Source of the DNA: Athripsodes cinereus
Lineage: Eukaryota > Arthropoda > Insecta > Trichoptera > Leptoceridae
Assembly: GCA_947579605.1 (NCBI GenBank)
Contig: OX388305.1
Span: 30,641,542 to 30,705,541, forward strand
Direction: 5' to 3'
Length of the DNA stretch: 64,000 nt
Both the position numbers and the translations under genes were made by a program. This document shows, piece after piece, positions 1 through 11,762 of the stretch. The notes under the pieces were generated by a model that saw only the letters and a program-made list of their open reading frames with translations, was not told the DNA's origin and ran no database searches. Every line of letters begins with the position of its first letter. Within the stretch, counting starts at the first letter, position 1.

Positions 1-106
1 ACATTTATCAGAAATTAGGAGTTAATGCGAACCGATTTGATACAAAAAAAATATAGAGGGTTTATATATTTTTTATTTTTAAACAAAAAGATATGCCTGG
101 GTTTTT

Positions 107-190
107 GTTATAGACCCAAATACAACCTTATACACCTTTCACAGCTAAGCTACTAAAAGCTTGTGTCGTAAAAGGGGAGTTTGCCGACTT
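107..190 (-). mobile_element. tRNA-related SINE (family B), truncated
   Basis: Keeps the body from GTTATAGACCCAAATACAAC to GGGGAGTTTGCCG; the tRNA-like head is lost. Confidence 0.5.
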
Positions 191-1227
191 TGAAATGCTT
201 TGAAATCTGGTGTCAAATTATAACCTACTTCACGATCAAAATTATTGGTTAGTGTTCGTGAGCTCTGTGTCTCTGTAAAAGTACTCGGATGTATTAAGAT
301 TTTCACAGGTTGAGATAAGTCTTTAAAAAACCTGTATAGTCTTCACAGCGCAACTCATAGATCCAATGAAATTATATGAAAAAACAAATAATCAATAATC
401 ATCGATTCATGACTATATATTAATTATACTCTGCATTGTATGAGTAGGTAAATGTAGATAAATAGAATTTAAATTAAATTTTTACTTAAATAAAATGAGT
501 GGGTGTACAATAAAGTATGATTTTACAACATAATTACAACAAATTACATGATTTTTGACGTATTAATTATTTGATGGACGTACAAATACTATTTAGAGGT
601 ATATATACCTACCTACGAGTATATATTGTAGTATGAAAATATAGAATCATACAGAGCTCAAAGCAATGCCGATGTTTGCAATATACTCACTGTAATACTT
701 TGTGTGTAGGTCTGTATTGTACCTATCAACCGACAAGCAATTCATTCATTATCCGCGTCTTTAGCCATCAACAGTATTGTCCTGTGACAGAACCCATTTA
801 CATCAAGAGAGTATCCCAAGAGACTTGAGAGACCACCACCAGCGAGATATGCATCACTGGCCTGGCCTTCATTTTGATATTTATCATCAATTATTTTGTC
901 ACTATTCTGGCCGCACATCCCGATGGAAACATCGATATTGTGGTGCAAGCTAATATACTAGACAAGACTACACTACAACTCAACCGTACATATTACATAC
1001 ATACATGAATAATTGTATAGTATTACAAGAGTGCTTATTTATATTGATGTTTTGTGTAGGTGGGTATTTAATTTATTTAACGCATAAACCCTATTTTATG
1101 ATTGTATAGAGCTATTCTGCAAATAATTATACATACAAAGGTATTATAAATTGAGATTTTAGTCTAGTTATTTTAACAAGATGTAAAAAAATGTTTAATA
1201 TCTTTTTTATGACTTTTCATCAATCAT
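191..1227. other. No gene seen
   Basis: AT-rich, no repeat recognised. The 68-codon minus frame at 742-948 lacks any domain and is probably chance. Confidence 0.6.
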
Positions 1228-1300
1228 ACGTGAAAATTAAACAGTGTTTAGTTTAACATTTTTAAAACTCATATTAAAATGAATTTTCACAACGTTACTT
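1228..1300 (+). repeat. Decayed tail of a foldback element
   Basis: TTAAACAGTGTTTAG followed by TGAATTTTCACAACGTTAC resembles the right arm and tail of the 27.3-kb element. Confidence 0.3.
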
Positions 1301-2228
1301 TAAATTTAATAATATCTTTTTTGTTTCAAAGTCTTTGAAACTACGTAAGCTCTGTGACGACTACGGAATATTTAAGCTTTTTTGTTTTGTCCAAGCTATT
1401 TTCTAAAGGATTTCAAGAAATTTCTAACACTATAACTGCAGCACGATATTTAAGACAATTTATGTAAATGCGCTAAATATTTCACCCATCATCGGGAGAT
1501 TGACCTAAGTGATTATTACCAGATACCACGATTGTGACAGATGCAAATCTGTCATGGATTGATTGAAAATTATTAATAGATAATTTCTTATTCATGTGTC
1601 TTACTATATAAGTCTAGGAAACAGTTAGATACACTAAGATAATAATAACACTATGTATGTAGGTATGTATTTAATTTGTTTGCAATTTGCTGCTCTGTAT
1701 CTGTCTTATCAATAATTCTCTTCGCTGTTCACTAGTTAGGTGGAAGTAAGTAGTGAAGGTAATAATAGTCATTCACCTACTCCGTTTCATGATAGAGGGC
1801 GGTAGATCCAGTGAAGAGGAAGTCACTTGTCGGATGTTGCCTTTCATTGGGGCAGATCAGGGAAGTTAAAGCATATACACACACGTATATACACCTATCT
1901 ATTCTAGTTGGAACTGTTACGAAATTCAATTCAAACTGTAATGTATGTATAGTGTATAAAAATTGACACATATAGGTACAAAACGTAGTTTTTGCATTTC
2001 ACTGGATTTTCTTACCGGTGTGAGTGAAGATATTAAGAATTTTACTCAACTGACACCTCATCTGTTTTCTACTAATGGTATTTTGCACAGTCTGTTGGTT
2101 GTGGGGATGAGGGATCTGTTGAAAAATATTATTAATTTATATAGGATTTTTGTTTCGGTAGGTAAGTACTTAAATATTCGGACCTGTGCGGGACAACTGA
2201 GTTTGGAGAATTCGATACAACGAAGAAG

Positions 2229-2535
2229 TCTACAACTTGTACAATGAGCCCAACATAGTAAAATGTATCAAAGTTGGAAGACTGAGATGAGCTGGGCACG
2301 TGGAGAGAATGAGTGAGGAAAGAGTGCCAAAGAAAATCCTCCATACAAGACCACAAGGTAGACGTAGCGTTGGTAGACCCAAACTCCGTTGGATGGATGG
2401 TGTACAGAGGGATGTGGACATCATTGGCATCAGGGATTTGAGGAGTACACGCCAAGATAGGGGGAGATGGAGGTGAATGTTGGAGGAGGCCAAGGCTCAC
2501 AACGGGCTGTAGAGCAACTGATGATGATGATGATG
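2229..2535 (+). mobile_element. LINE (RTE-like) 3' end, pseudogenised
   Basis: Translates in pieces to a reverse-transcriptase C-terminal region: WAGHVERMSEERVPKKIL, GRRSVGRPKLRWMDGV, then QRDVDIIGIRDL. In-frame stops replace residues at two or more places. The copy ends in a TGATGATGATGATG microsatellite, as RTE-type elements do. The host gains nothing from it that I can see. Confidence 0.65.
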
Positions 2536-3374
2536 GAGGTACTTAAATGCTCCTTGCCATATATTTTGATGCGATAAACAGACAATAGATTTCTATAAAA
2601 ACCTGTCTAAATGACAATTATTATGTGCATAGTTCATTAATTCCCTAGTCGGGATATTTTTTGAATTATCAAAACCTTCCTCAAAAGGTGCCTACCTACC
2701 TACCTACTACTAGACTGGGTGCAAAACCTGCCTACTAGAAAAAGGTAAATAATGTTTCACTATTGTATGACAGTGTGTATTAAAATGTATTTTTTCAAAT
2801 CTTATGTTGAATTTCCCGATAGGTTCATTATATTAAAATGTTTTTTTTTTGCATCACTCCATGGCATTGTGAACATCTTCTTTCTTGGGGCAGGTCACGG
2901 AACATGTCCATCAAGTGGTCACTCAGACAATTTGCAATTATTATTGTTCGCTCCGTGTAATGCAAATAATGGATAAGTGCAAGTGAACAATCTAATAAGG
3001 ACTAATTACCAACTATCATTGTTGTTGTAACAGAGGTCTTTACAAAAACAACAAAATCGATCGTGTACTTAATTTACTGTGAAATGAATCAGGAAATGAG
3101 TCTTACTGACCCTTTTTAATAGGTAATTGTATTTAGTTCATGAAATCAAGTGATGTTCTAAAAAAAATCGCCTACTTTTGGATCAATCCGGGTAACATTA
3201 ACGTTGGCGTTATCTTTGTAATAATAATTTTATTGCACCTGTTGTTACATTGTAAATTTGAACATATAATTATTCAAAAATTTAGCTCTGTGAGAATTAA
3301 TGAAGTCAAATATTCTGTTAAGTAACGTATCAACCGTAACTGCTGTTTCGAAAAATAATGAAAATTCTTTCGCT

Positions 3375-3525
3375 TTCTTCTTCTAAGTCGGTCCCTCAAT
3401 GCTGAGGATCGTGACCACCATGACCCCAACCAAGCGACAAGCTCCTCCACCGTGCCCTGTCCTCCGCCTGCCTAAACGCCTCACACATTGTACCCCTGCA
3501 GCATCTCTCACATGATCTGACTTTT
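3375..3525 (-). mobile_element. LINE 3' end
   Basis: Minus strand ends with TCCTCAGCATTGAGGGACCG then an AAGAAG tail, the same 3' end as the copy at 23120-23580. Only about 150 bases are left. Confidence 0.5.
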
Positions 3526-4239
3526 TTTCTTTCGCTTTACTAATTATAATTTTGTTAACATTGTTATGTAATGATGATGATGTGCAAAAAGAATAAATAA
3601 ATAAATAAATAATTATATATCCAGAAAATAATCTTATTTATCAAATCCCCAGAGAGCGACGATTCAAAAATTAACTATGGTCACATGAATAATAAAGTAA
3701 CTTGAATTTTAAATATAGCAAAACATTAATTTTCACATGTCTTTAAAATGGTATGGTATACTTAGGTAGATATTATATTTAACATAAATCCTTATTTTAT
3801 TGCTGATACAAATATAAACAGAATATTTAATTCCAATCTTGTATGTTATTAAGGGGATCTTACTGACAGCTATCCTTTATAGACCTCGATAAGTTGTAAG
3901 TACTAAATGATTACTTTAATGATAGTCACAACTTAAAGCTGCAGACAGCTTTTATATAGATACCTATTATAATACAAATGCAAAGAAAACAACGGGAATG
4001 AATACCTCACACACCATGAGAATTGATATAATGCGAGTCAGATGCTTAAATCTCCTGTAAATGTTACCAATACATCGGCCTGAGTATTTGCAATGGTCTC
4101 AACAACCCAATTACATGCAAGAGTTGGGTCATTGAGTAGTTATTGTATACCATATTTTAAACTCAAATTAGATGATCATCTACTGATGTTCGATTAGAAA
4201 AAAAAGTTAGTTATATGAGTGAGTTCATACCTAAAATGG

Positions 4240-4531
4240 ATTAAAAACCCAAAAAGATGGTTGCTTCTAAGGTTTGCATAAAGCGTCTCTCTATTGGTGG
4301 ACCTTACATCGTGACAGTGAGAATGGTGGAATTGGTGAACGTTGTCCATGGACACCAAAAGCGATCACTTAATCCAGCCTAGAGTCAATTCATAAGCGTT
4401 GGGACACCTTTCTCACTTCTTCCGATTAGATTTTACACAATGTTGCATTGTGTAGACATGGTTATCCAAACGAAGTTTCTGATTGGTTTTGTCATCTGCA
4501 CCCAAATCCGGTTAAACAATAAAAAAAAAAA
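4240..4531 (+). mobile_element. Poly(A)-ended retroposon (family D)
   Basis: TTCATAAGCGTTGGGACACC, then CACCCAAATCCGGTTAAAC, AATAAA and an A run. Related pieces are at 6418-6662, 55490-55735, 41690-41800 and 52870-53000. No coding capacity is visible. Confidence 0.5.
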
Positions 4532-5857
4532 TAGTACCTAGATATTCTCAACATTTGTTGCTCACAAACTATATTCAGTCGGATACGAATTGGTTAGTTT
4601 CACGGAGTAAAAAGTTTCTTGAAAATACTTTGCATAGTGCAAGTACTTTTGTATTAAACTCAGGACTAGAATTCACTTTTAGACACTACAAGAATGAAAT
4701 GTCTAATTTTCACATCAGGAAATGTCACGTTTCGTAAACGACGACAATTGTTCTGTGATTATTGATCGTTTTGTGTGGAAGAGCAAAGGTTAATTGGTGA
4801 ACATTGAGTACACGAGCTGCAATAAAAAGTGTAATTTATTGAAAAGCTAAACTATTTTGTGAAATTAACTTAACGTACTGTGCAATAGTCTTTTGATATG
4901 AATTAAATGTATTTTTATCTTTATATGTTTTATCTTATATCATTTAAACTTTTATTGAAAAGACCTCTTTCTTAGTGAACAAAAAACAAATTTTATTTTA
5001 TTTTAATCTGAAATTCAAGCAATTCTATTATATTGCCCAAATTGAAGGACTATAGCAAACTTTATACCTTGGAATTCTAATTTGAACATCTTAAAGGTGA
5101 TAATTGCTATATTTCTTGAATATGTTTGAATATAATGTACATTTTGATATTAAATTTTGCCATTGAATATTGCAACATTATAAACACAATTTTAAGTTCA
5201 GAGCTTTGAGAAACCGTGCAAAGAGATTCAATAATTAAATTACCACAAAAGAATGGAAATTTATTATTAATACCTACAAGATGAAAGTTATAACATTCAA
5301 ATAATAGATACATGCAGATATTTCAAATGCGAGTGCATATTTTACTTGAATAAATTAAATGTTTGTTATAAAGGAGTAAAGCAGATGTTATGTTGCGTAT
5401 ACATAGATAACTGACCTTCCACAAGCCCTGTCTGATTGTCGGATGTGTGTAAACACTCCACGGATACAATGAGCATTGACTTACAAATTGCGCCAGTCAG
5501 ATAGATTGATTGGAAATTGCGTGACGAACTATTGAAAGTGTAAATACATACCTACATAATGGCACACACTACACTACACATACTGCATTTACTTATATAC
5601 TTAATATATACTAACAGTGGAGTTAGATAGGTACCTACCATTCAGTAATTTTTACGCATTTGTTTGCACAATCTGATAATTCAAAATTTAATGTGTAAAA
5701 CCTTTATGACTTCGAGTAAATGTCTTGTATTATGACAAAAAGATGATTCAATGGTAAGTTCCATTTAAAAATTAACACAAATAGATAGATAAAGTAAGTT
5801 TTATGAACTTTTATGAAAATCTTTTTAATTGGTGGAGTCGGTTAGAACCTTTATAAC
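4532..5857. other. No gene seen
   Basis: AT-rich unique-looking DNA; short frames only. Confidence 0.6.
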
Positions 5858-5972
5858 TAACATGATTATTAATTTTATTAAATAAAATATAATAATATAT
5901 TTTATTTAATAAAATTAAAAATGGATTTCCACAGCGTAAACACAAAAACTCTTGAATTATTAACATGATTAT
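5858..5972. mobile_element. Short copy of the palindromic foldback element with 12-bp TSD
   Basis: TAACATGATTAT flanks the insert at 5858-5869 and 5961-5972. The 91-base insert is a 22-bp inverted repeat (5870-5891 and 5896-5917), then the same 3' tail as the 10.9-kb element, from AAAAATGGATTTCCACAGCG to the GAATTAT end. No ribozyme core is left. Confidence 0.65.
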
Positions 5973-6417
5973 GTTTCTTACCTACGAATATGCGAGGCAT
6001 ATTTTCCACTAATCTCTCCAAGAACAATTAGTTAAATAAGAAATAAAGTCAATCGAATCACAAATCATGAATAAATTCAGTGATTCAAGGATCGACATTT
6101 GAATTGCTTTCTGCGAGGTTGTTATATGTAAGTGTATTTATTTTTAGTGCAAATCTAAATTCATCATAAACAGGAAATAAAAACCAAATATTATAATACC
6201 TATTTATATGTGACCCTTATTGTTGACTATCCGGTGATCCTGAATCTGGGAGCGGTGGCGTACAGAGGAAGTCCACAGCACCCGTGTATTATACCTATAG
6301 TGGTGGCGTTATATTATTAGGTGCAACTGTAAATACCTTGTATTGCCTGGTTAATATTTATAATGTACAAAAATCACTGAGTATTATTCTAATCATTTGT
6401 TTAATATTACCTACACA

Positions 6418-6662
6418 ACGCTTACGAATTGGCTATAGGCTGGCTTAAGTGATCACTCTCAGTTTCCACGGACAACATTCACCAATTTCGCCATTATCAC
6501 TGGCAGGATATAAGGTCCACCAATCGAAAAACATTCTTTGCAAACCATAGAAGCAACCATATTTTGGGATGTGATATTTCAGATCTCAAATGAATCGCTA
6601 TCTTCCGCCTAAATGCGCCTTTGTCATCTGCATGTTGTACCCGAATCCGGTAAAACAATAAA
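6418..6662. mobile_element. Family D retroposon with inverted 5' part
   Basis: About 6418-6617 reads on the minus strand (CGCTTACGAATTGGCTATAG), while the last 45 bases (GTACCCGAATCCGGTAAAAC plus A run) read on the plus strand. A single copy thus has its 5' part reversed. Confidence 0.5.
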
Positions 6663-6977
6663 AAAATGTGAATATTCTAAACTTCACCTTTTCAATTTAG
6701 CTGTGACGTGCGCTACTTTGAATAAATCACTTTCACATCATTAAAATTTTTAATACTAGAATTTTTTGCGAGGTCATAACTCACATAAAAAGGTGAATCG
6801 AGAACTCTTAAATCACTACTCATAGTACCTTACAATATTATTGCAAACTAAAAGAAAATATTGACATGTCTACTTTATTCTAGAAAACAAATTGAAGATT
6901 GCACTATTTATCGGAGTCCTTGAGATGGTACAAATACTGTGAAACGGTGGCCAAAACAAGTCATCCATCACCATCAT

Positions 6978-7216
6978 CATAACATAAGATAACACAACAT
7001 GCATAGACAATTCACACAGATCGAGCTAGTCCCAAATTAAGATTAAATCTTGTATTACGGGTATCAACACGACGACTCACATACACACTGTACATGTAAC
7101 ACCCAAACCCAGGACAATTTGAAAAAGGTCATTCTTCAATCTACCCTGACCGGGAATTGAACCCGGGACCTCGTGACTCAAAGACAAGAGCGTTACCTCT
7201 ACGCCACACCGGCAAG
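6978..7216 (-). mobile_element. tRNA-derived SINE (family A)
   Basis: Reverse-strand copy of the 50.9-kb SINE. It has the B-box complement GGGAATTGAACCCGGGAC, the head CCGGTGTGGCGTAGAGG and the shared body. Confidence 0.7.
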
Positions 7217-7776
7217 AATCGAAAAATTCCGTGGATAAATATAAATATAGATACATTTACACAAACGAATATACTTTAATATTTATATAATCTTTATTAT
7301 ATTATTGTAGTAGTTGAAATCACATTTTGAATTAGTAACAACGACCCGTGAAATTTAAGCTGCTCATAAATCAGTTCCCTTATCCCTTCTCGTGGATTTT
7401 TTTCTTCTTGCTCTCCATATCACGCAGCCCCACCTACGTCGATACTAAAAATGGGGAATGAAACTTCAACTTTTTAAATTCAATATTAGGTACTATATAT
7501 CCCTACATGTCTACTTACCGCTATTATTGTTTTGAATAATTTGTTAATATTAATATTCATCTTTGTTCTTTAACAGTTTTATTTTAAATACTTTTTTTCT
7601 GATTCCAGTGATGAATTTTAATCCAAAACTGTAGGAACATAACAAATATGACGAAGAATGTATGTTGTTTATTTTTGTAAAGATAGGTTCAATTTATATT
7701 ATTTAACCCAAAGTTGTCCCCTAAAACTATGTTTATCACATAAAATTGGAAGGATATCCTTAATATTGTATTTATA

Positions 7777-8000
7777 GGAACGGTGTATTGTGAAAAATAG
7801 TCATAGAAATCATTAAAAGTTTCTTTCAACCGCATGGGTTCCGTCGGGCTGGGCGTTCCTCTTTCACAATACACCGTTCCTATGACAACGACATCAGAGC
7901 GCAGGGAATGTCTTGGGAAAAGGTGACGCGATTGGCCCTGAGACGCTCTGAATGACGGAGGCTGGTTTCTGCCCTGTGCTTCCGAGAGGAGCGTTGAGGG
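7777..8000. mobile_element. LINE 3' end with inverted scrap
   Basis: The plus strand from about 7835 encodes FTIHRSYDNDIRAQGMSW and RLVSAL before a GATGAC end, matching the minus-strand copies at 23615, 40790 and 48215. A reversed duplicate of TTTCACAATACACCGTTCC lies just upstream at 7777-7797. Confidence 0.5.
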
Positions 8001-8019
8001 CAATGATGACTTATTTAGT

Positions 8020-8265
8020 ACGCTTTCAAATGGAAATGTGCTGGTACTACGGCAAGGTGAGAAAATTGTAGGTGGACCTCCAGAATTCCTTAATGGAGAC
8101 CGTGAAAGGACAGAAGAAGTGTAGGAAGACCCCAAGAAGATGGTGTGATGATGGGGAAAAAGTGGAATTGTTTTGATAGAAATCGGAAAGTATGGAAAAG
8201 ATTTGAAGAGGCTTATTTATACCCAGCAGTGGAGAGAAGAGGGCTAGCAGTAAAAAAATAAATAA
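8020..8265 (+). mobile_element. LINE 3' end, pseudogenised
   Basis: Broken reading with GRWTSRIP, DRRSVGRPQ and FEEAYLYPAVERRGLAVKK, a reverse-transcriptase C-terminus. The copy at 37805-38065 is the same family. Confidence 0.5.
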
Positions 8266-8989
8266 TCTGGTGTAAAATAGTTTTGAGATGAGATGATCCC
8301 ATTACTAATATGATCTATGAAATGGAATGAAATATAAAATTCTTATATTTAGTTCACAATTAAAATAAGTATTCAACTCTTAATGAAACGGAAGCATCCT
8401 TATTATTTCACATCGAGTCCGTTACTAATATTAGGTACTCTCTGTATGAAATATCATAATTTTAAATGGTTTATTAAGCTGTAAACATTAATTACCGTTT
8501 AATATACAGATAGTATTTGATAGATTGTTCAGAAGAAAATTTTGCAGTGTCGTTTCAAGGATAATAAAAAGTAGTATGCACATAAAGAGTACCTTAAATT
8601 GCATGATACAATAAAAAACCTGTTCTTGTCACTACATGCAGTTTTGTCTGCTGGCTACTCCAGATACCTACTTGTTAGAAGTATATGATGTTAATTCATT
8701 TACTCCCACCATCATCGCATTTTCCACAACATTGGAGACCCACCGTCCACCCGGATAGCTCAGATTTCATTTTCCCGGATAGCCCGAATAGGCATTTTCC
8801 ACAAGTGGGGTAGCACGTTTCTTTCAAGCAAAATTTTTTTTCGTGTCAAAAAAGTTAAAAATTCTGGATTGGTAGAATCCCTGAACGCTGAATTGAGAAT
8901 ATTTAACATTTTGTACAGGATATTTTACGCATTTGCGCTTTTTATAGGCAATATTCTTAAAACCTCATTACTTATTATAATAACTTGAA

Positions 8990-9070
8990 ATTAGCGATGG
9001 GGTATTCCACCCATCCTGGTTGTCTTATTTTTTATTGGCGTGGAGAGGACAACATTTTTGTTCATTACGT
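8990..9070 (+). repeat. Dispersed repeat family C, scrap
   Basis: GCGATGGGGTATTCCACCCAT and GGCGTGGAGAGGACAAC match the middle of the family; a SINE B copy follows at once. Confidence 0.35.
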
Positions 9071-9093
9071 ATAATAAGCCAGTACGTATAATA

Positions 9094-9229
9094 GAGTTTG
9101 ACGGTAGCCTGGAGGTACAGTCTCGGCTTATTGAACAAGGAGTCCGGGGTTTGATTCTAGGTTCTGGTAAACTACACAAACTTTTAGCTTACTGTGAAAG
9201 GTGTATGAGGTTGTATTTGAGTTTATAAC
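9094..9229 (+). mobile_element. tRNA-related SINE (family B)
   Basis: Plus-strand copy, GAGTTTGACGGTAGCCTGG to GAGTTTATAAC, B box degraded to GGTTTGATTCT. The open reading frame running through it is not a gene. Confidence 0.6.
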
Positions 9230-9890
9230 AAATTATCTTTAAAAAATAGTATACTAGTAAGGCTATTTGAGAGATATACCGTGATGTTATAGATAGATAG
9301 AGGATCAACTTTTACAGAACACTCCAAAACGTACAGAAATGAGTGAGAGTTCTGGAATATGAAACCTGCAAAGATAACATACCCGATTAATGAAACTTTA
9401 TTTGTGAAGTACACAAGTTTTAATAGCACTCTTATTATAATTATTATTGTATTGATCATGGAAGGAGCCAGCCCATTGCTTTGGGGTCTTTTCAATAGGT
9501 GTTGTTCCTTTATCACCTGTTCTGTTAAAAATGCAACTTGCTCGTAAATAATATTAAAATATTATCGATTGAATTGACACCATTGTCCGTTATTTATGAT
9601 TATGATGCGTTATTTCATACACGATTACAAATAATAATAATTTGATATTTTATCTACATATTATAGTTACACTCTCACAACTTATGCACCGTAATAAGCA
9701 CGTTTTGCAACATTACAAAGTATTTTTACAGGGCACTGTATTCGGCAGTGTTATCAGAAGTTGCCCAGGAATATATTATTTACAAAAACTTGATTGAAGA
9801 TATGAACTATAATAAGTTACGAAGCTCATTTTCAAGCGCGAATTCACTGTGTTGTTGTTTAGGTAGTAGTTAGTTAGTAGAATTCTATAG

Positions 9891-10035
9891 CGAAATAAAT
9901 AAAATAAATGTTTTAATCTTCTATTTGTTTATTAGGACATTGTCAATCTTGACTGAAATTGTCAAATAAGACGAAAGACGTCTCTCTCGTCAAATAAACA
10001 AATAGTAGAATAAAACATTTGTTTTATTTATTTCG
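9891..10035. mobile_element. Foldback element with hammerhead-like apex
   Basis: Left arm 9891-9931 and right arm 9995-10035 match as inverted copies over about 41 nt with a few differences; each outer end is a CGAAATAAATAAA-type sequence. The apex holds the core at 9953-9984. Confidence 0.5.
9953..9984 (+). ncRNA. Hammerhead-like core at a foldback apex
   Basis: CTGAAAT (core, two changes), U, short stem II GTC-AAATAA-GAC, GAA, stem III AGACGTCT (perfect palindrome), then C giving CUC. It lies in the loop of the inverted repeat 9891-10035, whose arms would act as an extended stem I. The damaged core suggests a decayed copy. Confidence 0.45.
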
Positions 10036-10654
10036 TTTGAAGCTCGAAGTAGTAGGCTTATCGTTTGTTAGAAACATAGAGGTCAAATTATTATTACATA
10101 CCTACATAGATTAAGACGACTTATGCTGGGATCAAATTCCAGTCCTTACATTATTTAAAATGAATGAAATGTTTAAACTGTGATTTTTTAACTCAGAGTA
10201 CCTGCGAGATACTATAAAATAATACTTTCCAGCGACATCTTTGAAACTGTAAAATTATGCAAAAATTAATCCAAAATCGTCCTCAATATTTTTTTTATGA
10301 TTGTTTCTTATTGCATCCTTGACTCGATCCTGGATATTGCCTATCATAAAACCAACTGCCGCACCCTAACAAGAAAACTGCAACATATAAAATCATGTTT
10401 TGTAGAACATAATGTAATGAAGACATTAAAATTCGATACAACAAACCTACCTTAAGTACATACCACTGCTTACTATCTTTATTGAACTGCTTGTCCGTTG
10501 TACTTATACTTGCTGTATATCTAAGTACCGATGGTTGATTAATTACACAAATTAGTTCTTTATTATGATGTATTTATTAACTTTAAACCCGGCTACTCTT
10601 AGAAAGTAATCAACAAACTGACTAAAACTATGTAAAGAAGGCATCATATTATGG

Positions 10655-10780
10655 GTTAGTTGGAAGATATCGCGCTTCTGCGATAAACTCGCCCATTGCA
10701 CAAAATTTATTTGTCTAAGTAGTTTAAATTGTTTATTTTATTTTGTTGATTTTTTGTGCAATAAAGCTTTTTATTATTAT
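10655..10780 (+). mobile_element. LINE 3' UTR fragment
   Basis: GGGTTAGTTGGAAGA, AAACTCGCCCATTGCACAA, then GTGCAATAAAGC and an ATT tail; a 3' end type widespread in Lepidoptera. Confidence 0.5.
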
Positions 10781-11480
10781 TATCTCATTTATTTAACAAA
10801 ACAATATAAGATTCTACATTTTGAACACAATAATAAGATTAACAATAAAATTTAATTTTAATAAATAAAATATAAAAATATATTATTGAGCACTGTTTAA
10901 TCTCCACTATGTTAGGTTAAATACCGAACGTTTTCGCCTATACTTGTAGGCGAAAACGTTCGGTATTTAACCTAACATAGTGGAGATTAAACAGTGCTCA
11001 ATAATATATTTTTATATTTTATTTATTAAAATTAAAAATGGATTTCCACAGCGTAAACACAAAAACTCTTGAATTATTAATAAAATTTAAATATATGTAA
11101 CATTAAATAACAAAAACCATAAAATATTAAAATAAATTTATATTCAAAATGTAGAACCCCAACATTATTCGAGTTGATTCTTCCATGATGTTCTATGAAA
11201 TAGTACAATCATGGGAGATCACTTACAGAGCTACAGGGACAAAAACCTTCTTACTATCCTGGTGGACGATAGAAGTACGGCCTTCTGCATGCTGTATTTG
11301 AGCCTGTCATCTACTCCCAGTTTTCTGAGATTGCTTGACAGACTCTTAGGTATTAAACCATTCACAGACAACACTATAGGCACGATGATTGTGGTAGGTG
11401 TTCTCCACATATCTTTGATTTCATGAGCAAGATCAAGATATTTTATTATCTTATCTTGCTCAGCTTTATTTAAATTTTCA
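10770..11480 (-). mobile_element. LINE 3' end, interrupted by the palindromic element
   Basis: Same 3' sequence as 29575-30180, with the foldback element between the TSDs 10844-10855 and 11079-11090. The coding part (about 11211-11480, minus) is shorter than in the other copy. Confidence 0.6.
10844..11090. mobile_element. Perfect-palindrome foldback element with 12-bp TSD, inserted in a LINE
   Basis: AATAAAATTTAA flanks the insert at 10844-10855 and 11079-11090. Two perfect 90-nt inverted arms (10851-10940 and 10947-11036) are separated by a six-base loop. A 42-base tail with TTCCACAGCGTAAAC follows only the right arm. The centre reads GCCTA-TACTTG-TAGGC-GAA-AACGTT-C, which is a hammerhead stem II, GAA, stem III and UUC triplet without its upstream core box. 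The homologous LINE copy at 29575-30180 has a single AATAAAATTTAA and no insert. Confidence 0.7.
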
Positions 11481-11679
11481 TCATTATCATATTAATTTAA
11501 CTAGGCAAACAATTTAAGACGACATTTTGACAAACTATAGAGAAGAATAGTTGACATTTCATGTTCGTCAGGGTTTCTCTTGATACAATATTTAATACGA
11601 TCTAAATCTTGTATCGATCTTAATTATTATACGACACCCAAGATATAAATATAATACTATAGTGAAAAATATAAATTAT

Positions 11680-11762
11680 TGCAAAAAAAAAAAAAAAATT
11701 TATTTTATTTTGATTTTTTTAAATTTTTTTTTTATTACCTATTATTTTTTTTTATTTATTTT
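11680..11762. repeat. A/T low-complexity tract
   Basis: A run of 16 A residues followed by about 60 bases almost wholly T and A. Confidence 0.8.

Noticed and set aside
10844..11090. Ordinary TIR DNA transposon or MITE
   Set aside because: The tail is on one side only, the TSD is 12 bp, and inversion points vary among relatives, which suits reverse transcription better.
11211..11426. 71-codon plus-strand frame, repeated identically at 29774-29989
   Set aside because: Repeated only because it is the antisense of the LINE reverse-transcriptase end; the minus frame carries the family motifs.
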